A stretch of DNA of 64,000 bases from Mongoliitalea lutea (GTDB lineage Bacteria > Bacteroidota > Bacteroidia > Cytophagales > Cyclobacteriaceae), in contig NZ_BMYF01000014.1 of the NCBI RefSeq assembly GCF_014652135.1, forward strand, positions 1 through 64,000. Direction: 5' to 3'. Made by a program: the position numbers and the translations under genes. This document shows, in pieces, positions 53,017 to 63,550 of the stretch (positions are counted from its first letter, which is position 1; each line of letters opens with the position of its first letter). The notes beneath the pieces are model-generated. The model was given only the letters and a program-made list of their open reading frames with translations, was not told where the DNA came from and did not search any database.

Positions 53017-56000
53017 GGTCGGACGATTTTAAGGGTTGAATAATTGCACGCTTCTGCTCGTACTTAAAAACCTTCCCCACCAAAATGAATAACAAGGGGT
53101 ACAAAAACAGCCCCAGAAATGTAGCCATCCCAATTCCTCCCAAAAGTGCCATCCCGATCACTTTCCTAGCCTCTGCCCCCGAACCTGAGGCCAATACCAA
53201 GGGGAGAATTCCCAAAATAAAGGAAAATACCGTCATCAAAATGGGTCTGAAACGCAACTTGGCAGCTTCCAAAGCAGCGTCTACCAGACTGAGCCCTTCA
53301 TCAAACTTCAACTTAGCAAACTCTACAATCAAAATGGCATTTTTGGCAGCCATCGCAATTAATAGGATAAGGGAAATCTGAGCGAAAATATTGTTTTCAA
53401 AGGATAAACTGAAAATACGTGCTATTTCCAAAAACAGAAAGGCACCAAATATCGCAAATGGTGTTCCCAACAAAATACTGAAAGGTAGGGACCAGCTTTC
53501 ATACTGAGCCGCTAGGATCAAAAACACCAAGAAAAAGGAAAAGACGAAAATAATGGCGGCTGAGCCAGCTGACTTTTTCTCCTGAAAACTCATCCCGTTC
53601 CAACTGTAGGTCATATTTTCGGGCAGTACTTGCTGCGCAACCTCCTCCAAAGCATCCAAGGCCTGTAAAGAACTGTAGCCCATAGCCGGCACTCCCGTGA
53701 CCTCTGCTGATCGGAATAAATTGAAGCGATTGGTGTATTCAGGACCACTGGACTCCTTTACCTCAATAAAAGTACTGATCGGGACCATATTTCCCTGATT
53801 ATTCTTGACATGGAAGAGCTCTAATCCATCCGTGTTTTGCCTATACTCGGATTCTGCCTGGATATAGGCTCGATAAATCCGACCAAATTTGGTGAAATCA
53901 TTCACATAGGCACCACCGAGAAAGGCACCAAAAGTTTGGTACACCTCCGGTAGCTGAACTCCCGTCTGCAAAATCTTATCAATATTCAAATCCACCGAAC
54001 GCTGGGGAACAGATGCCTGATATTGCGTAGAGGCCCGACCAATCTCTGGACGCTGATTGGCTGCTTGGATAAATTCCATGGTTTTTTGCTGCAAGTAAAG
54101 CGGGTCTTCCCCCAATTTATCTTGGATCATGATACTGAAACCCGCCCCGGAACCAAGCCCTGGAATGGCCGGTGGACCAAAAGCAAACGCAATTCCATCC
54201 TTAATTTGTCGGGATACAATGGCATTTATTTTTTGGGTAACATCTTTAGCAGTAATGCCTTTTCGCTCCTCCCAATCCACCAATGAGATGAATAAAAACG
54301 CAGCATTGGTACTCAAGGCATCCGCCAGCATATTGTACCCAACTGCGGTGGCCACGCTTTCTATTTCAGGAATTTCTTTCAAGAGCGTTTCTACATGGGT
54401 AGCTACCAAATCCGAGCGCTGCAAACTTGCCGCACTGGGAAGTTGAACAGCCAAAAACACATAGCCCTGATCTTCCTCCGGAATAAAGCCACCAGGTAAC
54501 CTTGAACCCAAAAAAGCACTAGCAAGCACTGTCAAGAGAATAAATACCACTCCTCTTTTCAATTTTCCAGAAACGACCTCTGTGTAGCCACTGTAGCGCA
54601 CCGTCACCCGATCAAACTTCCGATCAAAAGCATTAAAAAATCTTCCTAATAAGCCTGTTCGCTCACTTGCATCCTTTTTAGGTTTCAAAATGAGCGCACA
54701 TAAAGCAGGGGAAAGTGAAAGTGCATTGATGCTGGAAATAATCACAGATACCGCAATGGTAATCGCAAACTGCTGGTAGAGGTTACCCGTAATCCCTGGA
54801 ATACCCACTACTGGAACAAATACCGCTACCAAAACTAAACTCGTGGCGATAATTGGTGCTGTTACTTCTTTCATAGCTGCGGTGGTGGCCTCCTTGACTC
54901 CCAAGCCCTCTTCCATTTTCACCTGAACTGCTTCTACAACTACAATCGCATCATCCACCACAATCCCGATGGCCAACACCAAGCCTAGCAGGGAAAGTAC
55001 ATTGATACTGAATCCCAAGAGCGGAAATACCATGAAAGCACCTATCAAGGATACAGGGATAGCCAAGGTTGGGATAAGCGTAGCTCTCCAATCTTGGATA
55101 AATATAAACACAACCACAATCACCAACAAGAGGGCAATAATCAGCGTTTCTACAATTTCAGCAATACCAGCAGTGATAGGCTTGGTAGCGTCCAAAGAGA
55201 TTTCATGTGCTACTCCTTCCGGAAAATTGATGGCCATTTGATCCAATTCCTTTTTGATGTCCTCTGCCACTTGTACAGCATTGGAACCGGGGGACTGATA
55301 GATTGAAATCAATGCAGCATCCGACCCATTGGTACGGGTAAAAGCACTGTAACTCTCAGTCCCCAATTCTACCCGTGCTACATCTTTGATGCGCACTTGG
55401 GACCCATCATCGTGTGTCCGCACCACGATTTCCCTAAACTCCTCTTCTGTTTGCAAACGCTCTGGCAACTTGACCACATAGGTAAACTCTGTACCCGGAG
55501 GGGCTGGTTCTGCGCCCAATTTTCCACCGGGAACTATCACGTTTTGAGAGCGGATCGCTTGGCTGATTTCATTGATGGTGATGCCCATTTTAGCTAACAT
55601 ATCAGGCTTCACCCAGATGCGCATAGAATAATCAGACGCTCCAATCACACTAACGCGGCCTACCCCAGGAATCCTCGCCAAGCGATCCCGAATATTGATC
55701 ATGGCATAATTTCCCAAAAATTGCTGATCATACTGACCATTAGGAGATAACAAAGAAATCAATAAGAGGGTATTGGACATGGATTTTTCAGTAGTCACCC
55801 CCATTCGGGTTACCTCTTCGGGCAATTTGGCCATCGCAGAAGAAACCCGATTTTGGGTAAACACAGTATTCATGTCCGGATCTGTGCCGATGTCGAAAGT
55901 AACTTGGATACTAACTGTACCATCGTTGGAATTGGTGGATTTCATGTAAATCATATTTTCCACCCCGTTGATTTGTTGCTCCAAAGAAGAAGCAACGGCT

Positions 56001-56185
56001 TGCTCTACCGAAATGGCATTGGCACCTGTGTACTTGGCACTCACCCGCACTACTGGTGGGGTAATGTCAGGATACTGTTCAATCGGTAATGTACCTAAGG
56101 AAACCAAGCCCACCGTCACGGTAATGATAGCAATTACGATTGCTACAATCGGTCTTCTAACAAAGAAATGATGCTGACTATCCAT
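53006..56185 (-). CDS. RND multidrug efflux permease (HAE1 family)
   Basis: This is a 1059-residue inner membrane pump with 12 segments and two large periplasmic loops. The N-terminus reads FVRRPIVAIVIAIITV. The proton relay Asp pair is in GIVVDDAIVVVEA in segment 4, and the Lys partner is in segment 10. The sequence is typical of drug/hydrophobe pumps (AcrB-like) and not of heavy-metal pumps. Substrates cannot be told. Confidence 0.96.
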   Translation of the reverse strand: MDSQHHFFVRRPIVAIVIAIITVTVGLVSLGTLPIEQYPDITPPVVRVSAKYTGANAISVEQAVASSLEQQINGVENMIYMKSTNSNDGTVSIQVTFDIGTDPDMNTVFTQNRVSSAMAKLPEEVTRMGVTTEKSMSNTLLLISLLSPNGQYDQQFLGNYAMINIRDRLARIPGVGRVSVIGASDYSMRIWVKPDMLAKMGITINEISQAIRSQNVIVPGGKLGAEPAPPGTEFTYVVKLPERLQTEEEFREIVVRTHDDGSQVRIKDVARVELGTESYSAFTRTNGSDAALISIYQSPGSNAVQVAEDIKKELDQMAINFPEGVAHEISLDATKPITAGIAEIVETLIIALLLVIVVVFIFIQDWRATLIPTLAIPVSLIGAFMVFPLLGFSINVLSLLGLVLAIGIVVDDAIVVVEAVQVKMEEGLGVKEATTAAMKEVTAPIIATSLVLVAVFVPVVGIPGITGNLYQQFAITIAVSVIISSINALSLSPALCALILKPKKDASERTGLLGRFFNAFDRKFDRVTVRYSGYTEVVSGKLKRGVVFILLTVLASAFLGSRLPGGFIPEEDQGYVFLAVQLPSAASLQRSDLVATHVETLLKEIPEIESVATAVGYNMLADALSTNAAFLFISLVDWEERKGITAKDVTQKINAIVSRQIKDGIAFAFGPPAIPGLGSGAGFSIMIQDKLGEDPLYLQQKTMEFIQAANQRPEIGRASTQYQASVPQRSVDLNIDKILQTGVQLPEVYQTFGAFLGGAYVNDFTKFGRIYRAYIQAESEYRQNTDGLELFHVKNNQGNMVPISTFIEVKESSGPEYTNRFNLFRSAEVTGVPAMGYSSLQALDALEEVAQQVLPENMTYSWNGMSFQEKKSAGSAAIIFVFSFFLVFLILAAQYESWSLPFSILLGTPFAIFGAFLFLEIARIFSLSFENNIFAQISLILLIAMAAKNAILIVEFAKLKFDEGLSLVDAALEAAKLRFRPILMTVFSFILGILPLVLASGSGAEARKVIGMALLGGIGMATFLGLFLYPLLFILVGKVFKYEQKRAIIQPLKSSDHES

Positions 56186-56190
56186 ACCGC

Positions 56191-57324
56191 TTATCGTTGG
56201 GAGTTAAAAGTCACCAATTCGGTAGCAATTTGATTACCTGGCTTGACGGTCATCAAGCCTTCTAGCAAGACTCGTTCACCTGCACTTAGGCCTGATTGCA
56301 CAATGAAATAATCTTGGTAATTTTCTAAAATTTCAATCCGCTTCTGGCTAACCAATCCATTGGCATCTACAACCATTACATTGAAAAACCCTTGTAATTC
56401 AAACACACAACGCTGAGGCACCAACAAGGCAGCAGGCAAGATATCCACTACACCTCTCACTTTGGCAAATTGTCCCGGTCTGATTAGTTTATCAGGATTT
56501 GGAAACTTACTTTGAACCAAAATAGCTCCGGTAATTGGATCAATATTTCGATCTAAAAAAGTAATTTCCCCCATGTAAGGGAATCGCTCACCATCTGCTA
56601 AAAAAAGCTCTAAAGATTTACTCCTCAGATCTCGTTGATTTTTATTATCAACAATAAACTGCCTGGCAAAAGCCAAGTAATCCTTTTCATTCAAAAAAAA
56701 CTCTACGATTATACTATCGATTTGAGAAACGGTATTCAAAATAACAGGATTGGGGCTTCTACCGACATATTCTCCTTGTTTAGCCTTGGTTTTGCCGATG
56801 ACACCATCCAACGGAGCTAATATTTTAGTGTAGCTCAAATTCACCTTGGCCAAATCAAGGTTGGCACTTGCTGCTTTGACAGATTCCTCGGCAGCACTTT
56901 TTCTTGCCTTGGCAGCATCCCAATCCCGCTCGCTAATGGCCTTGATCCCGACTAAAGGCTCTAATCTGGCAACTTCGTTGCTGGAATTGACCAAATTTAC
57001 CTGTGCTTCTGAAAGTCTGGATTGCTCACGGGCTACATCTAAGCGAAAAGGATTATCATCGATCGTATATAGGAGTTGGCCCTTTTTGACTTCCAATCCT
57101 TCCTGAAAATGGATTTTTTCTATAAAACCATCTACACGGGCTCGGATGGGTATATCCGCTTTTCCATATACCTGACCCACAAATTCCTTGGATAGGGGAA
57201 CTTCTTGGGCAATAATTTCCACTACTTGAAAGGATGGGATTTCCGCAACAGTCTGCGTTTCTTTCTTGCAGGCAAAAAGGCTAACTGAAATGATCAGTGC
57301 ATTCCTAATACTACGAATCTTCAT
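56191..57324 (-). CDS. RND efflux periplasmic adaptor (membrane fusion lipoprotein)
   Basis: This is a 377-residue protein with a lipoprotein signal (SLFACKKE, lipid Cys about 17). A lipoyl half, an alpha-helical hairpin (about 85-150), a second lipoyl half (ILAPLDGVIGKTKAKQGEYV), a beta-barrel and a membrane-proximal domain follow. It bridges the pump and the outer channel. It is the first gene of the unit and ends 5 bp before the permease gene starts. The ATG was chosen to fit the signal. Confidence 0.93.
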   Translation of the reverse strand: MKIRSIRNALIISVSLFACKKETQTVAEIPSFQVVEIIAQEVPLSKEFVGQVYGKADIPIRARVDGFIEKIHFQEGLEVKKGQLLYTIDDNPFRLDVAREQSRLSEAQVNLVNSSNEVARLEPLVGIKAISERDWDAAKARKSAAEESVKAASANLDLAKVNLSYTKILAPLDGVIGKTKAKQGEYVGRSPNPVILNTVSQIDSIIVEFFLNEKDYLAFARQFIVDNKNQRDLRSKSLELFLADGERFPYMGEITFLDRNIDPITGAILVQSKFPNPDKLIRPGQFAKVRGVVDILPAALLVPQRCVFELQGFFNVMVVDANGLVSQKRIEILENYQDYFIVQSGLSAGERVLLEGLMTVKPGNQIATELVTFNSQR

Positions 57325-57391
57325 AAAACTGAGGCTGATAACAAGCCTCAAAATACAAAAACCTTTGGTAAAGGAAAAGAATCAAAAACGA

Positions 57392-58633
57392 TTATTCTAA
57401 AACAAACAATCCTTTCAAGGAATTCAAGTGACTTTTGTTAGTTTTTGTAAAATTTAGTTGACGCTGATATAAATAATCCCCCAACTCAGCGAAGAAAGGC
57501 AATCCTATGGTCTCATATTCGTAAGTATCATCGTTCAAGGTTTCATTTTCATTGACATAGATAATAGCAGAAACTAAAAATTCCACTCCCTCTTTAAAAT
57601 CTACGAAGTAAGCTCCATCGAGTAAGTGTCCATAGGCCCATCCCGTTTTATTCAAAATTCGGATATGTTTAGGCATAGGAGATTTATCGGTGCCAAACTT
57701 GAAAAACTTGGAATACGAATCGTAATAATCGGGGAGTTCATAGCTAGGGAAATCTGATTCTCCAGGAAGCATACCCATATATCGGAGCACAAATTGCCGA
57801 GTTTCTTCACTTATCTGAAACTGTTCTTCTGTTGAGAAAGCCTCTGGAAAAACAATTCTTTTCACGACCCCATGTAAATCTGATAAGGCAAATTTATTCT
57901 TATAGGTAAAATCCATGGGTTCATCTACCAAGGTGCCTTTTTGAAAATACGCTCTTCCAATAGTTGGATTCCCTGCATTGGCATAGACCGTATTTGTATG
58001 ACGGGCAGGTACATTATGAAGTAATTCACCATTTTCAGCATAAAAGCGAATAGGGTTGTAATGCCTATTTTCCTCTTCTGACATCGGCAAACTCAAGCGG
58101 TGATTGATAACTGTATGCATCAATCCTTTGGTACGTAATTGCTCATTGATGTACTCTTGACCAAGCAATTCATAAAGTCTATTATAGGCATCATTATCGC
58201 TTACCAAAAGGATTTTCTTAACGTAATGTGCAATACTCGGCATCAAATTGGCAGCCGTACTATCTACTAAAGCAGGAAACTGGGAAGGTCTCACGGAGTC
58301 AGTCAGCATGATGCTTTCAGCTGATAGGCCTGCAATGCCTTGGGCCTCTAGCCATTCCAATGCAAGAACAGCAACTGGTAATTTTACCGTAGAAGCAGGA
58401 TAAAAGTAGCGCTCATCATTTAGATTAAATGGAAAATCCACAAAACTCAATGTTCCCGATTCCCCATGATGGATGGTAGAAAAAAGGATTTGAACCTGAT
58501 AAGTTTCAGGGTTGCTAAGCACTTTTTGAAGGGTAGGATAGGTATCAGGGATATCCTGAAAAGGCTCGGTTACTTGAGGACTATTACAATGAATAAAAAA
58601 GAGAATGGTAAATAAATTTAGGAGCCTTTTCAT
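57392..58633 (-). CDS. Class-A-beta-lactamase-like serine hydrolase (lipoprotein)
   Basis: This is a 413-residue protein with a lipoprotein signal (FFIHCNS, lipid Cys about 16). All three class A/penicillin-binding motifs are present: STVK (SxxK) in YPASTVKLPV, SDN in VSDNDAYN and KTG in LNKTGWAYG. The extra 100 residues over class A enzymes lie between SDN and KTG. Substrates may be beta-lactams or wall peptides. The chosen start lies 4 bp after the alpha-oxoamine synthase stop, so the genes are coupled. Confidence 0.85.
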   Translation of the reverse strand: MKRLLNLFTILFFIHCNSPQVTEPFQDIPDTYPTLQKVLSNPETYQVQILFSTIHHGESGTLSFVDFPFNLNDERYFYPASTVKLPVAVLALEWLEAQGIAGLSAESIMLTDSVRPSQFPALVDSTAANLMPSIAHYVKKILLVSDNDAYNRLYELLGQEYINEQLRTKGLMHTVINHRLSLPMSEEENRHYNPIRFYAENGELLHNVPARHTNTVYANAGNPTIGRAYFQKGTLVDEPMDFTYKNKFALSDLHGVVKRIVFPEAFSTEEQFQISEETRQFVLRYMGMLPGESDFPSYELPDYYDSYSKFFKFGTDKSPMPKHIRILNKTGWAYGHLLDGAYFVDFKEGVEFLVSAIIYVNENETLNDDTYEYETIGLPFFAELGDYLYQRQLNFTKTNKSHLNSLKGLFVLE

Positions 58634-58637
58634 AATT

Positions 58638-59714
58638 TTAAATACATGATTCTTCATTGTTTTCAATTTCAAATAAAGTTTTTCCAAGAAAGTCTAAGTC
58701 CGACTTGGTATGATTAGCATTTAATACTATCCGATTTATCCAAGGATCTGTTTGGGCCGGATAAGGAAATGAGGAAACAATGATTTGATTTTTTTCTAAA
58801 TGCTGTACCCATTTTTGATTTGCTATGGAAAATATAGGAAGATTTTGATTATAACTTATTCCTTCTATTCCAGAAATAAGTAATTTAAAGAAATTCAAAT
58901 TATCAGTTAATGCGCTTTGTTGTGTATCATACAACTCTTGTGACTTCAAAAAAGCGTAAAGGAATGCGGCTGTTGGTGGAGATGCTCCTCGAAAAATAGG
59001 TTGATTTGTTAATTCATTCATTGATGAGTATTTACCAATAGAAATACCGGCTGGTATTGCTAAGCCTTTAGCCAAAGACCCTGTTACATACAAATCTACA
59101 GACAAATGTTTCCATTTTGAATAGGTTCCAAAAATACCCTTTCCCGTAACTCCGAAGGCATGACTATCATCCAAGAGCAGCATATAATCATGTTTTGCAG
59201 GAAGATTATGTATCCAGTAAAAATCATAAACTTCTGGTACCAATGGATTCACTGAGTTAGATAAAATGAGAATTCTTTGTGGCGATAATTCTTCACAGGT
59301 GTTAAATACTCGCTCTTGCCACTCTTTAAAGGTTAGTTTAGCCTCAAACTTGTAACCTATAGGTAAAATTGCTGGATGTGAATCAGGAGAACAAATAGTA
59401 TAATCACTTCTTTGAAAGAGATACATAAGCATTGCTTGACCAGCCAAATATCCACTGCTCCAAACAAGAGATTTTTCAGCACCCGCACCAAAGGCAAATT
59501 TTTTTTCAAACTCATCAAAAATGCTTAATCGTACATTATTTACCCTGCTCAAACCATGATTCATCCCCAACTTTGAAAAGCCTTCAACAACTAACTTTTC
59601 AAAGTCAGGATGCACACTCAAACCGAGGTAGTCCGTACCACTGAAACATAAATACTGCTCTTCATTTATATTTATTTCTCGACTAAATTTACTGTTTATA
59701 TTGAATACACTCAT
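58638..59714 (-). CDS. Alpha-oxoamine synthase family PLP enzyme
   Basis: This is a 358-residue fold-type I PLP enzyme with FSGTDYLGLSVHP, VWSSGYLAGQA, LLDDSHAFGVTGKG with the PLP-nitrogen Asp, and TGSLAKGLAIPAG with the Schiff-base Lys. It is most like BioF-type synthases that join an acyl-CoA to an amino acid. It has no other biotin genes nearby, so it may act in another pathway. It is cotranscribed with the serine hydrolase gene. Confidence 0.85.
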   Translation of the reverse strand: MSVFNINSKFSREININEEQYLCFSGTDYLGLSVHPDFEKLVVEGFSKLGMNHGLSRVNNVRLSIFDEFEKKFAFGAGAEKSLVWSSGYLAGQAMLMYLFQRSDYTICSPDSHPAILPIGYKFEAKLTFKEWQERVFNTCEELSPQRILILSNSVNPLVPEVYDFYWIHNLPAKHDYMLLLDDSHAFGVTGKGIFGTYSKWKHLSVDLYVTGSLAKGLAIPAGISIGKYSSMNELTNQPIFRGASPPTAAFLYAFLKSQELYDTQQSALTDNLNFFKLLISGIEGISYNQNLPIFSIANQKWVQHLEKNQIIVSSFPYPAQTDPWINRIVLNANHTKSDLDFLGKTLFEIENNEESCI

Positions 59715-59852
59715 GCGATATGGGTAGGATGGAATCTATTGATTAAGAAATGTAAGGTATAAAAATAAACTTATCAAAGAATACAGAATAGATACTATTG
59801 CAAGTTTCCAATCTTTTCGCTCCCTTATAAAAACACTGTGAAATATAGTATC

Positions 59853-59880
59853 AAAAAAAAAGCCCCCATTTCTGGAGGCT
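59853..59880 (-). terminator. Terminator of the 1098-residue receptor gene
   Basis: On the minus strand an AGCCTCC/GGGGGCT stem is followed by nine Ts. Confidence 0.85.
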
Positions 59881-59901
59881 TTTATTATATGTTAAATGGA
59901 A

Positions 59902-62900
59902 TTAGTTGAAGCTGTATCTGATACCAACTTGCATTCTCCACAAGCTACCGATACCATTGGTAGGTCTGAAAGTTTCATTAACCAAATCAGAAGTACCTGG
60001 GTTGGTAGCAAGTCTGAATACTGGCTCACCCGCATCATTTGTACCTCTATAACTCAAGATATTTTGCTGCCAAGGGAAGAATGGAACACCCCACTCTGGA
60101 TTCAACAAGTTACCAAAGTTCATGAAGTCAAATCTTGCTTCTAATTTATTTTTCTTGTCATTCGTAATGTTAATTCTTTGAGCAAAGCTCAAGTCAAAGG
60201 TATGAACCCAAGGCTGAATGCCTTCATTTCTTCCAAAGACTCTACCTCTAGCATTTCTCAAGAATCTATCTTGCTCGATGAACGCCTCAAATGCAGCAGC
60301 TTGCTCTTCAGCAGTAACTGTTCTGCCTGCTAATGGGAATGGCTGCCAATTTAATTCATTTGCATTGTTCGGAACATAAATCAAACGAGCTTGACCATCA
60401 CCGATATTTCCTCGAGTATTTAACCCCTGAGCATTGGCCATGGTATAGCTAAATCTGCCATTAGGACCACCTTCGTAGAATAAAGAGATAGTGGTATTTT
60501 CCGTAGTGTAAGAAATATTAGAAATAATTCTGTGAGGCTGATCAAAACCAGCAAAGCTCAACTCAGGCTTATTTCTTTGCTCTGTAACTACAGTAGGAAC
60601 CAATGACTGCGCTTGAGAACCACCTGTAGCATCCAAATCTCTCGCTCTAGAAATGGTGTAAGCAGCCATGATGTCCAAACCGTTATTGAAAGATCTGTTC
60701 AAAGTAAGCGTACCAGAAATATAATCAGGGTTTTGGTCAGCATTCGTCAACCAGAATACTTGTCTGAAGAATGGATCACTTGAAGGACCGAAGAATCCAT
60801 CTTGAGGAATCCAGATAGGACGTTGGTCAGGTCCATTCCAATTCGTGTCAGGCTGTCTGAAAACAATGTTCTGTGCCAAAGGAGCAGAAAGATCTCTCGA
60901 ATAGATAAAGTCAAATGAACCTATGATACCACCTGGTAATCTGAAATCAGAACCCAAGGTAGTTCTCCACGTTTGAGGCAATTTAAAATTAGGATCAGTC
61001 AATGCTAATTCAGTACCCAATGTCTGGCTAGGGTTAGTAGGATTCCACGCAGTTACATCTGGGCTGAATGTAATACCTTGATTGATTACTTCTTGACCTT
61101 CAAATCCGAAAATACCTCTTACCACACCTGAACCATTTACTTGGTTAGACAACCATACGAATGGAAGACGACCAGAGAACACCCCAGAACCACCTCTTAA
61201 TACGAATGATCTGTCACCTTTTACATCATAGTTGAAACCAACTCTTGGAGACCATAATGGATTAACTGTAGGGAAAACAGACACATCAGGAACGATTGTT
61301 TGTCCGTTTGGAAGAGTAAAGGTGGTACCTCTTTCAGCTAATAATTGATTTTGAGGCAATTCGATTGGGTAGTAAGGAAGGTCAATTCTCAAACCTGCTG
61401 TTACTTTCAATCGAGAGTTTACTTGATATTCATTTTGGGAATACAAGCCTAACTGTCCAAATCTTGTTCTGTCAGTTGGAGGAGTATTTGATCCATCCAA
61501 AGCAAAGCTTTTTGCAAACGCATCCGGGAACACATTTGGATTTCTATTAATCACAGCTTCAACGAAGTTATCAAAACTTAAGAATCTGTAGTGACCGTTA
61601 AATACTGGGTTGAAAGCGTTATCGAATGTAAAGAATTCGAAGTTACCACCAAAGGTCCATGTGCTTTTGCCTTTGAATAGGGTAAAGTTGTTAGTGATGT
61701 TAAAGATGTTGTTTTCCAACAGGTTACCAACTGAGAACAATTCATTACCCATAGACATGAAATATTCTAATTGTCCTTGAGGGTTTGGCTCTAGTACTTC
61801 AATGAAAGGAAACGCTTGTCCACCAGGAATACCTCTTCTTGGATCAGCTATTGAGGTATACCCAATGTTCAACTGATTGGCAGCATTGTTACCAATTCTT
61901 GTATTCAATTCAGCAGCGATGGTCTCAACCAAACGATCGTTGGTGTAGTTCGCATTTCTGAAGTTGATTGCTTCAGGACCAATTCTGGAAGTATTGTTAA
62001 ATACAGACATGTTTCTAGTAGAACGCACATTTGTAGGCACATCTGAGAAAGATGAGAACCTGTTATAACGAACAAACAATTTGTTATTTTGATTGATGTT
62101 ATAATCCAAACGGATATTTAAACGAGTCTGCTCAGAAGCAAATGGATAAGAATCTGGAGCACCTGTATCATAACCATAGATATCCAATAAGCTCTGTCTT
62201 ACAAAGTTTGCATCTTCAATAGATACTCTGGAGATAAACTGTCCATCAGGAGTCTCTCCTGGTCTTCTAGCTCTTCTCAAAATAGATGGAGTATCTTCTT
62301 GCTCTTCTTCATAGTTTACAAAGAAGAATAATTTGTTTTTAATGATTGGACCTCCCAAACGGAAACCCATAATTTCATTTCTTGCATTATTCTGAGGTAC
62401 GAAATTGTCAACAATTCTCGTAGCTCTCATTTGGTCAGTTCTTAAGAAATAGTATGCAGAACCTTTGAATGTGTTATCACCAGATCTTGTCACCGCATTC
62501 ACACCAGCTCCAGTAAAACCACCTTGTCTTACATCATAAGGAGCCAAGTTTACTTGAATCTCTTCAATCGCATCAATAGAGATAGGGTTACCACCAGCAA
62601 GCTGAGCATTCCCCAATCCAAAGTTGTTGTTCAAGATGTTACCATCCAACGTAAAGTTGTTGAAACGGGAACTTGTTCCAGCAAAAGAGTTACCATTAGA
62701 CTGAGGAGTCAAACGGGTAAAGTCATTCACACTTCTGTTTACAGTAGGTAGCGCATTTACCTTATCTGCACCCACGTTCAAGCCAGCACCTGTTCTATCA
62801 GCATCGAAGATTCCTCCTCTAGAGCCAACTACTTCTACTGCTTCTAAGTTTACACCATCTGTCATTACTGCATTGATGTTGAAGTTTTGACCAAGTGCAA

Positions 62901-63198
62901 GATTGATACCTTCGATCACTTGATCTTCATATCCAACGAAACTGATGGTTACTTGGTAAGGACCACCTACCCTTACGTTAGGGATAATGAAACGACCTTC
63001 CAAATTGGAAACCGCTCCATATCGTGTACCGGATGGCATGTGGACCGCAACAATGTTAGCACCTGGAAGCGTTTCTCCAGAACGGTCTGTTACCAAACCT
63101 TGCATACTTGATGTAGTCACCCCTTGCGAAAACGCAGTCGTTGATACGAAAATCAACATTACTGCCGCAAAAAGACTCTTAAGTAATGATTGCCTCAT
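59902..63198 (-). CDS. TonB-dependent receptor (OAR-like) with carboxypeptidase-like domain
   Basis: This is a 1098-residue outer membrane protein with a signal peptide (TTAFSQG, about 25). A carboxypeptidase-like domain (about 32-115) contains GLVTDRSGETLPGANIV. A plug follows (about 120-245: NNFTLDGNILNNNFG), and then the barrel, ending in an aromatic-rich strand GIRYSFN. Its plan resembles Oar-type receptors, which lack a SusD partner. The substrate is unknown. A -7 box is 56 bp upstream. Confidence 0.92.
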   Translation of the reverse strand: MRQSLLKSLFAAVMLIFVSTTAFSQGVTTSSMQGLVTDRSGETLPGANIVAVHMPSGTRYGAVSNLEGRFIIPNVRVGGPYQVTISFVGYEDQVIEGINLALGQNFNINAVMTDGVNLEAVEVVGSRGGIFDADRTGAGLNVGADKVNALPTVNRSVNDFTRLTPQSNGNSFAGTSSRFNNFTLDGNILNNNFGLGNAQLAGGNPISIDAIEEIQVNLAPYDVRQGGFTGAGVNAVTRSGDNTFKGSAYYFLRTDQMRATRIVDNFVPQNNARNEIMGFRLGGPIIKNKLFFFVNYEEEQEDTPSILRRARRPGETPDGQFISRVSIEDANFVRQSLLDIYGYDTGAPDSYPFASEQTRLNIRLDYNINQNNKLFVRYNRFSSFSDVPTNVRSTRNMSVFNNTSRIGPEAINFRNANYTNDRLVETIAAELNTRIGNNAANQLNIGYTSIADPRRGIPGGQAFPFIEVLEPNPQGQLEYFMSMGNELFSVGNLLENNIFNITNNFTLFKGKSTWTFGGNFEFFTFDNAFNPVFNGHYRFLSFDNFVEAVINRNPNVFPDAFAKSFALDGSNTPPTDRTRFGQLGLYSQNEYQVNSRLKVTAGLRIDLPYYPIELPQNQLLAERGTTFTLPNGQTIVPDVSVFPTVNPLWSPRVGFNYDVKGDRSFVLRGGSGVFSGRLPFVWLSNQVNGSGVVRGIFGFEGQEVINQGITFSPDVTAWNPTNPSQTLGTELALTDPNFKLPQTWRTTLGSDFRLPGGIIGSFDFIYSRDLSAPLAQNIVFRQPDTNWNGPDQRPIWIPQDGFFGPSSDPFFRQVFWLTNADQNPDYISGTLTLNRSFNNGLDIMAAYTISRARDLDATGGSQAQSLVPTVVTEQRNKPELSFAGFDQPHRIISNISYTTENTTISLFYEGGPNGRFSYTMANAQGLNTRGNIGDGQARLIYVPNNANELNWQPFPLAGRTVTAEEQAAAFEAFIEQDRFLRNARGRVFGRNEGIQPWVHTFDLSFAQRINITNDKKNKLEARFDFMNFGNLLNPEWGVPFFPWQQNILSYRGTNDAGEPVFRLATNPGTSDLVNETFRPTNGIGSLWRMQVGIRYSFN

Positions 63199-63253
63199 AA
63201 TTTTAGTTTTTTGTGGAAATAAATTTAGTTTAGGAATAGTTTTTTTTCCGCTA

Positions 63254-63261
63254 CAAATGTA
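63254..63261 (-). promoter_or_regulatory. -7 box of the OAR-like receptor gene
   Basis: The minus strand reads TACATTTG, fitting TAnnTTTG. It lies in the 352-bp divergent gap before the YhhN gene, which is otherwise AT-rich without a further element that I can name. Confidence 0.5.
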
Positions 63262-63521
63262 GGCCTCATATCCTAGTTATTTTTTTTCGAATTGTTAAAT
63301 TTTAACATTTATTCACAAGCAAACTTAACAATTCCTTAACATTGGAAAAGAACGATATTTCCCATTGCTTGAATTAGCCTATTTCAATCGGTTGAGAACA
63401 TTCACTAAATGTTAAAAAAGCAAATTTCCTTCGTTTCACTTTCTTTTTGTTAAGAAATCTTTAACCAAATGTTAACTTCAGCAAAATCTTATTTTTACCA
63501 AATAAAAGTGAGTGGATTGCT

Positions 63522-63529
63522 TATATTTG
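63522..63529 (+). promoter_or_regulatory. -7 box of the YhhN gene
   Basis: TATATTTG is an exact -7 match 21 bp before the ATG. Confidence 0.55.
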
Positions 63530-63550
63530 AGGACGAACGAGTTTCCAGCG

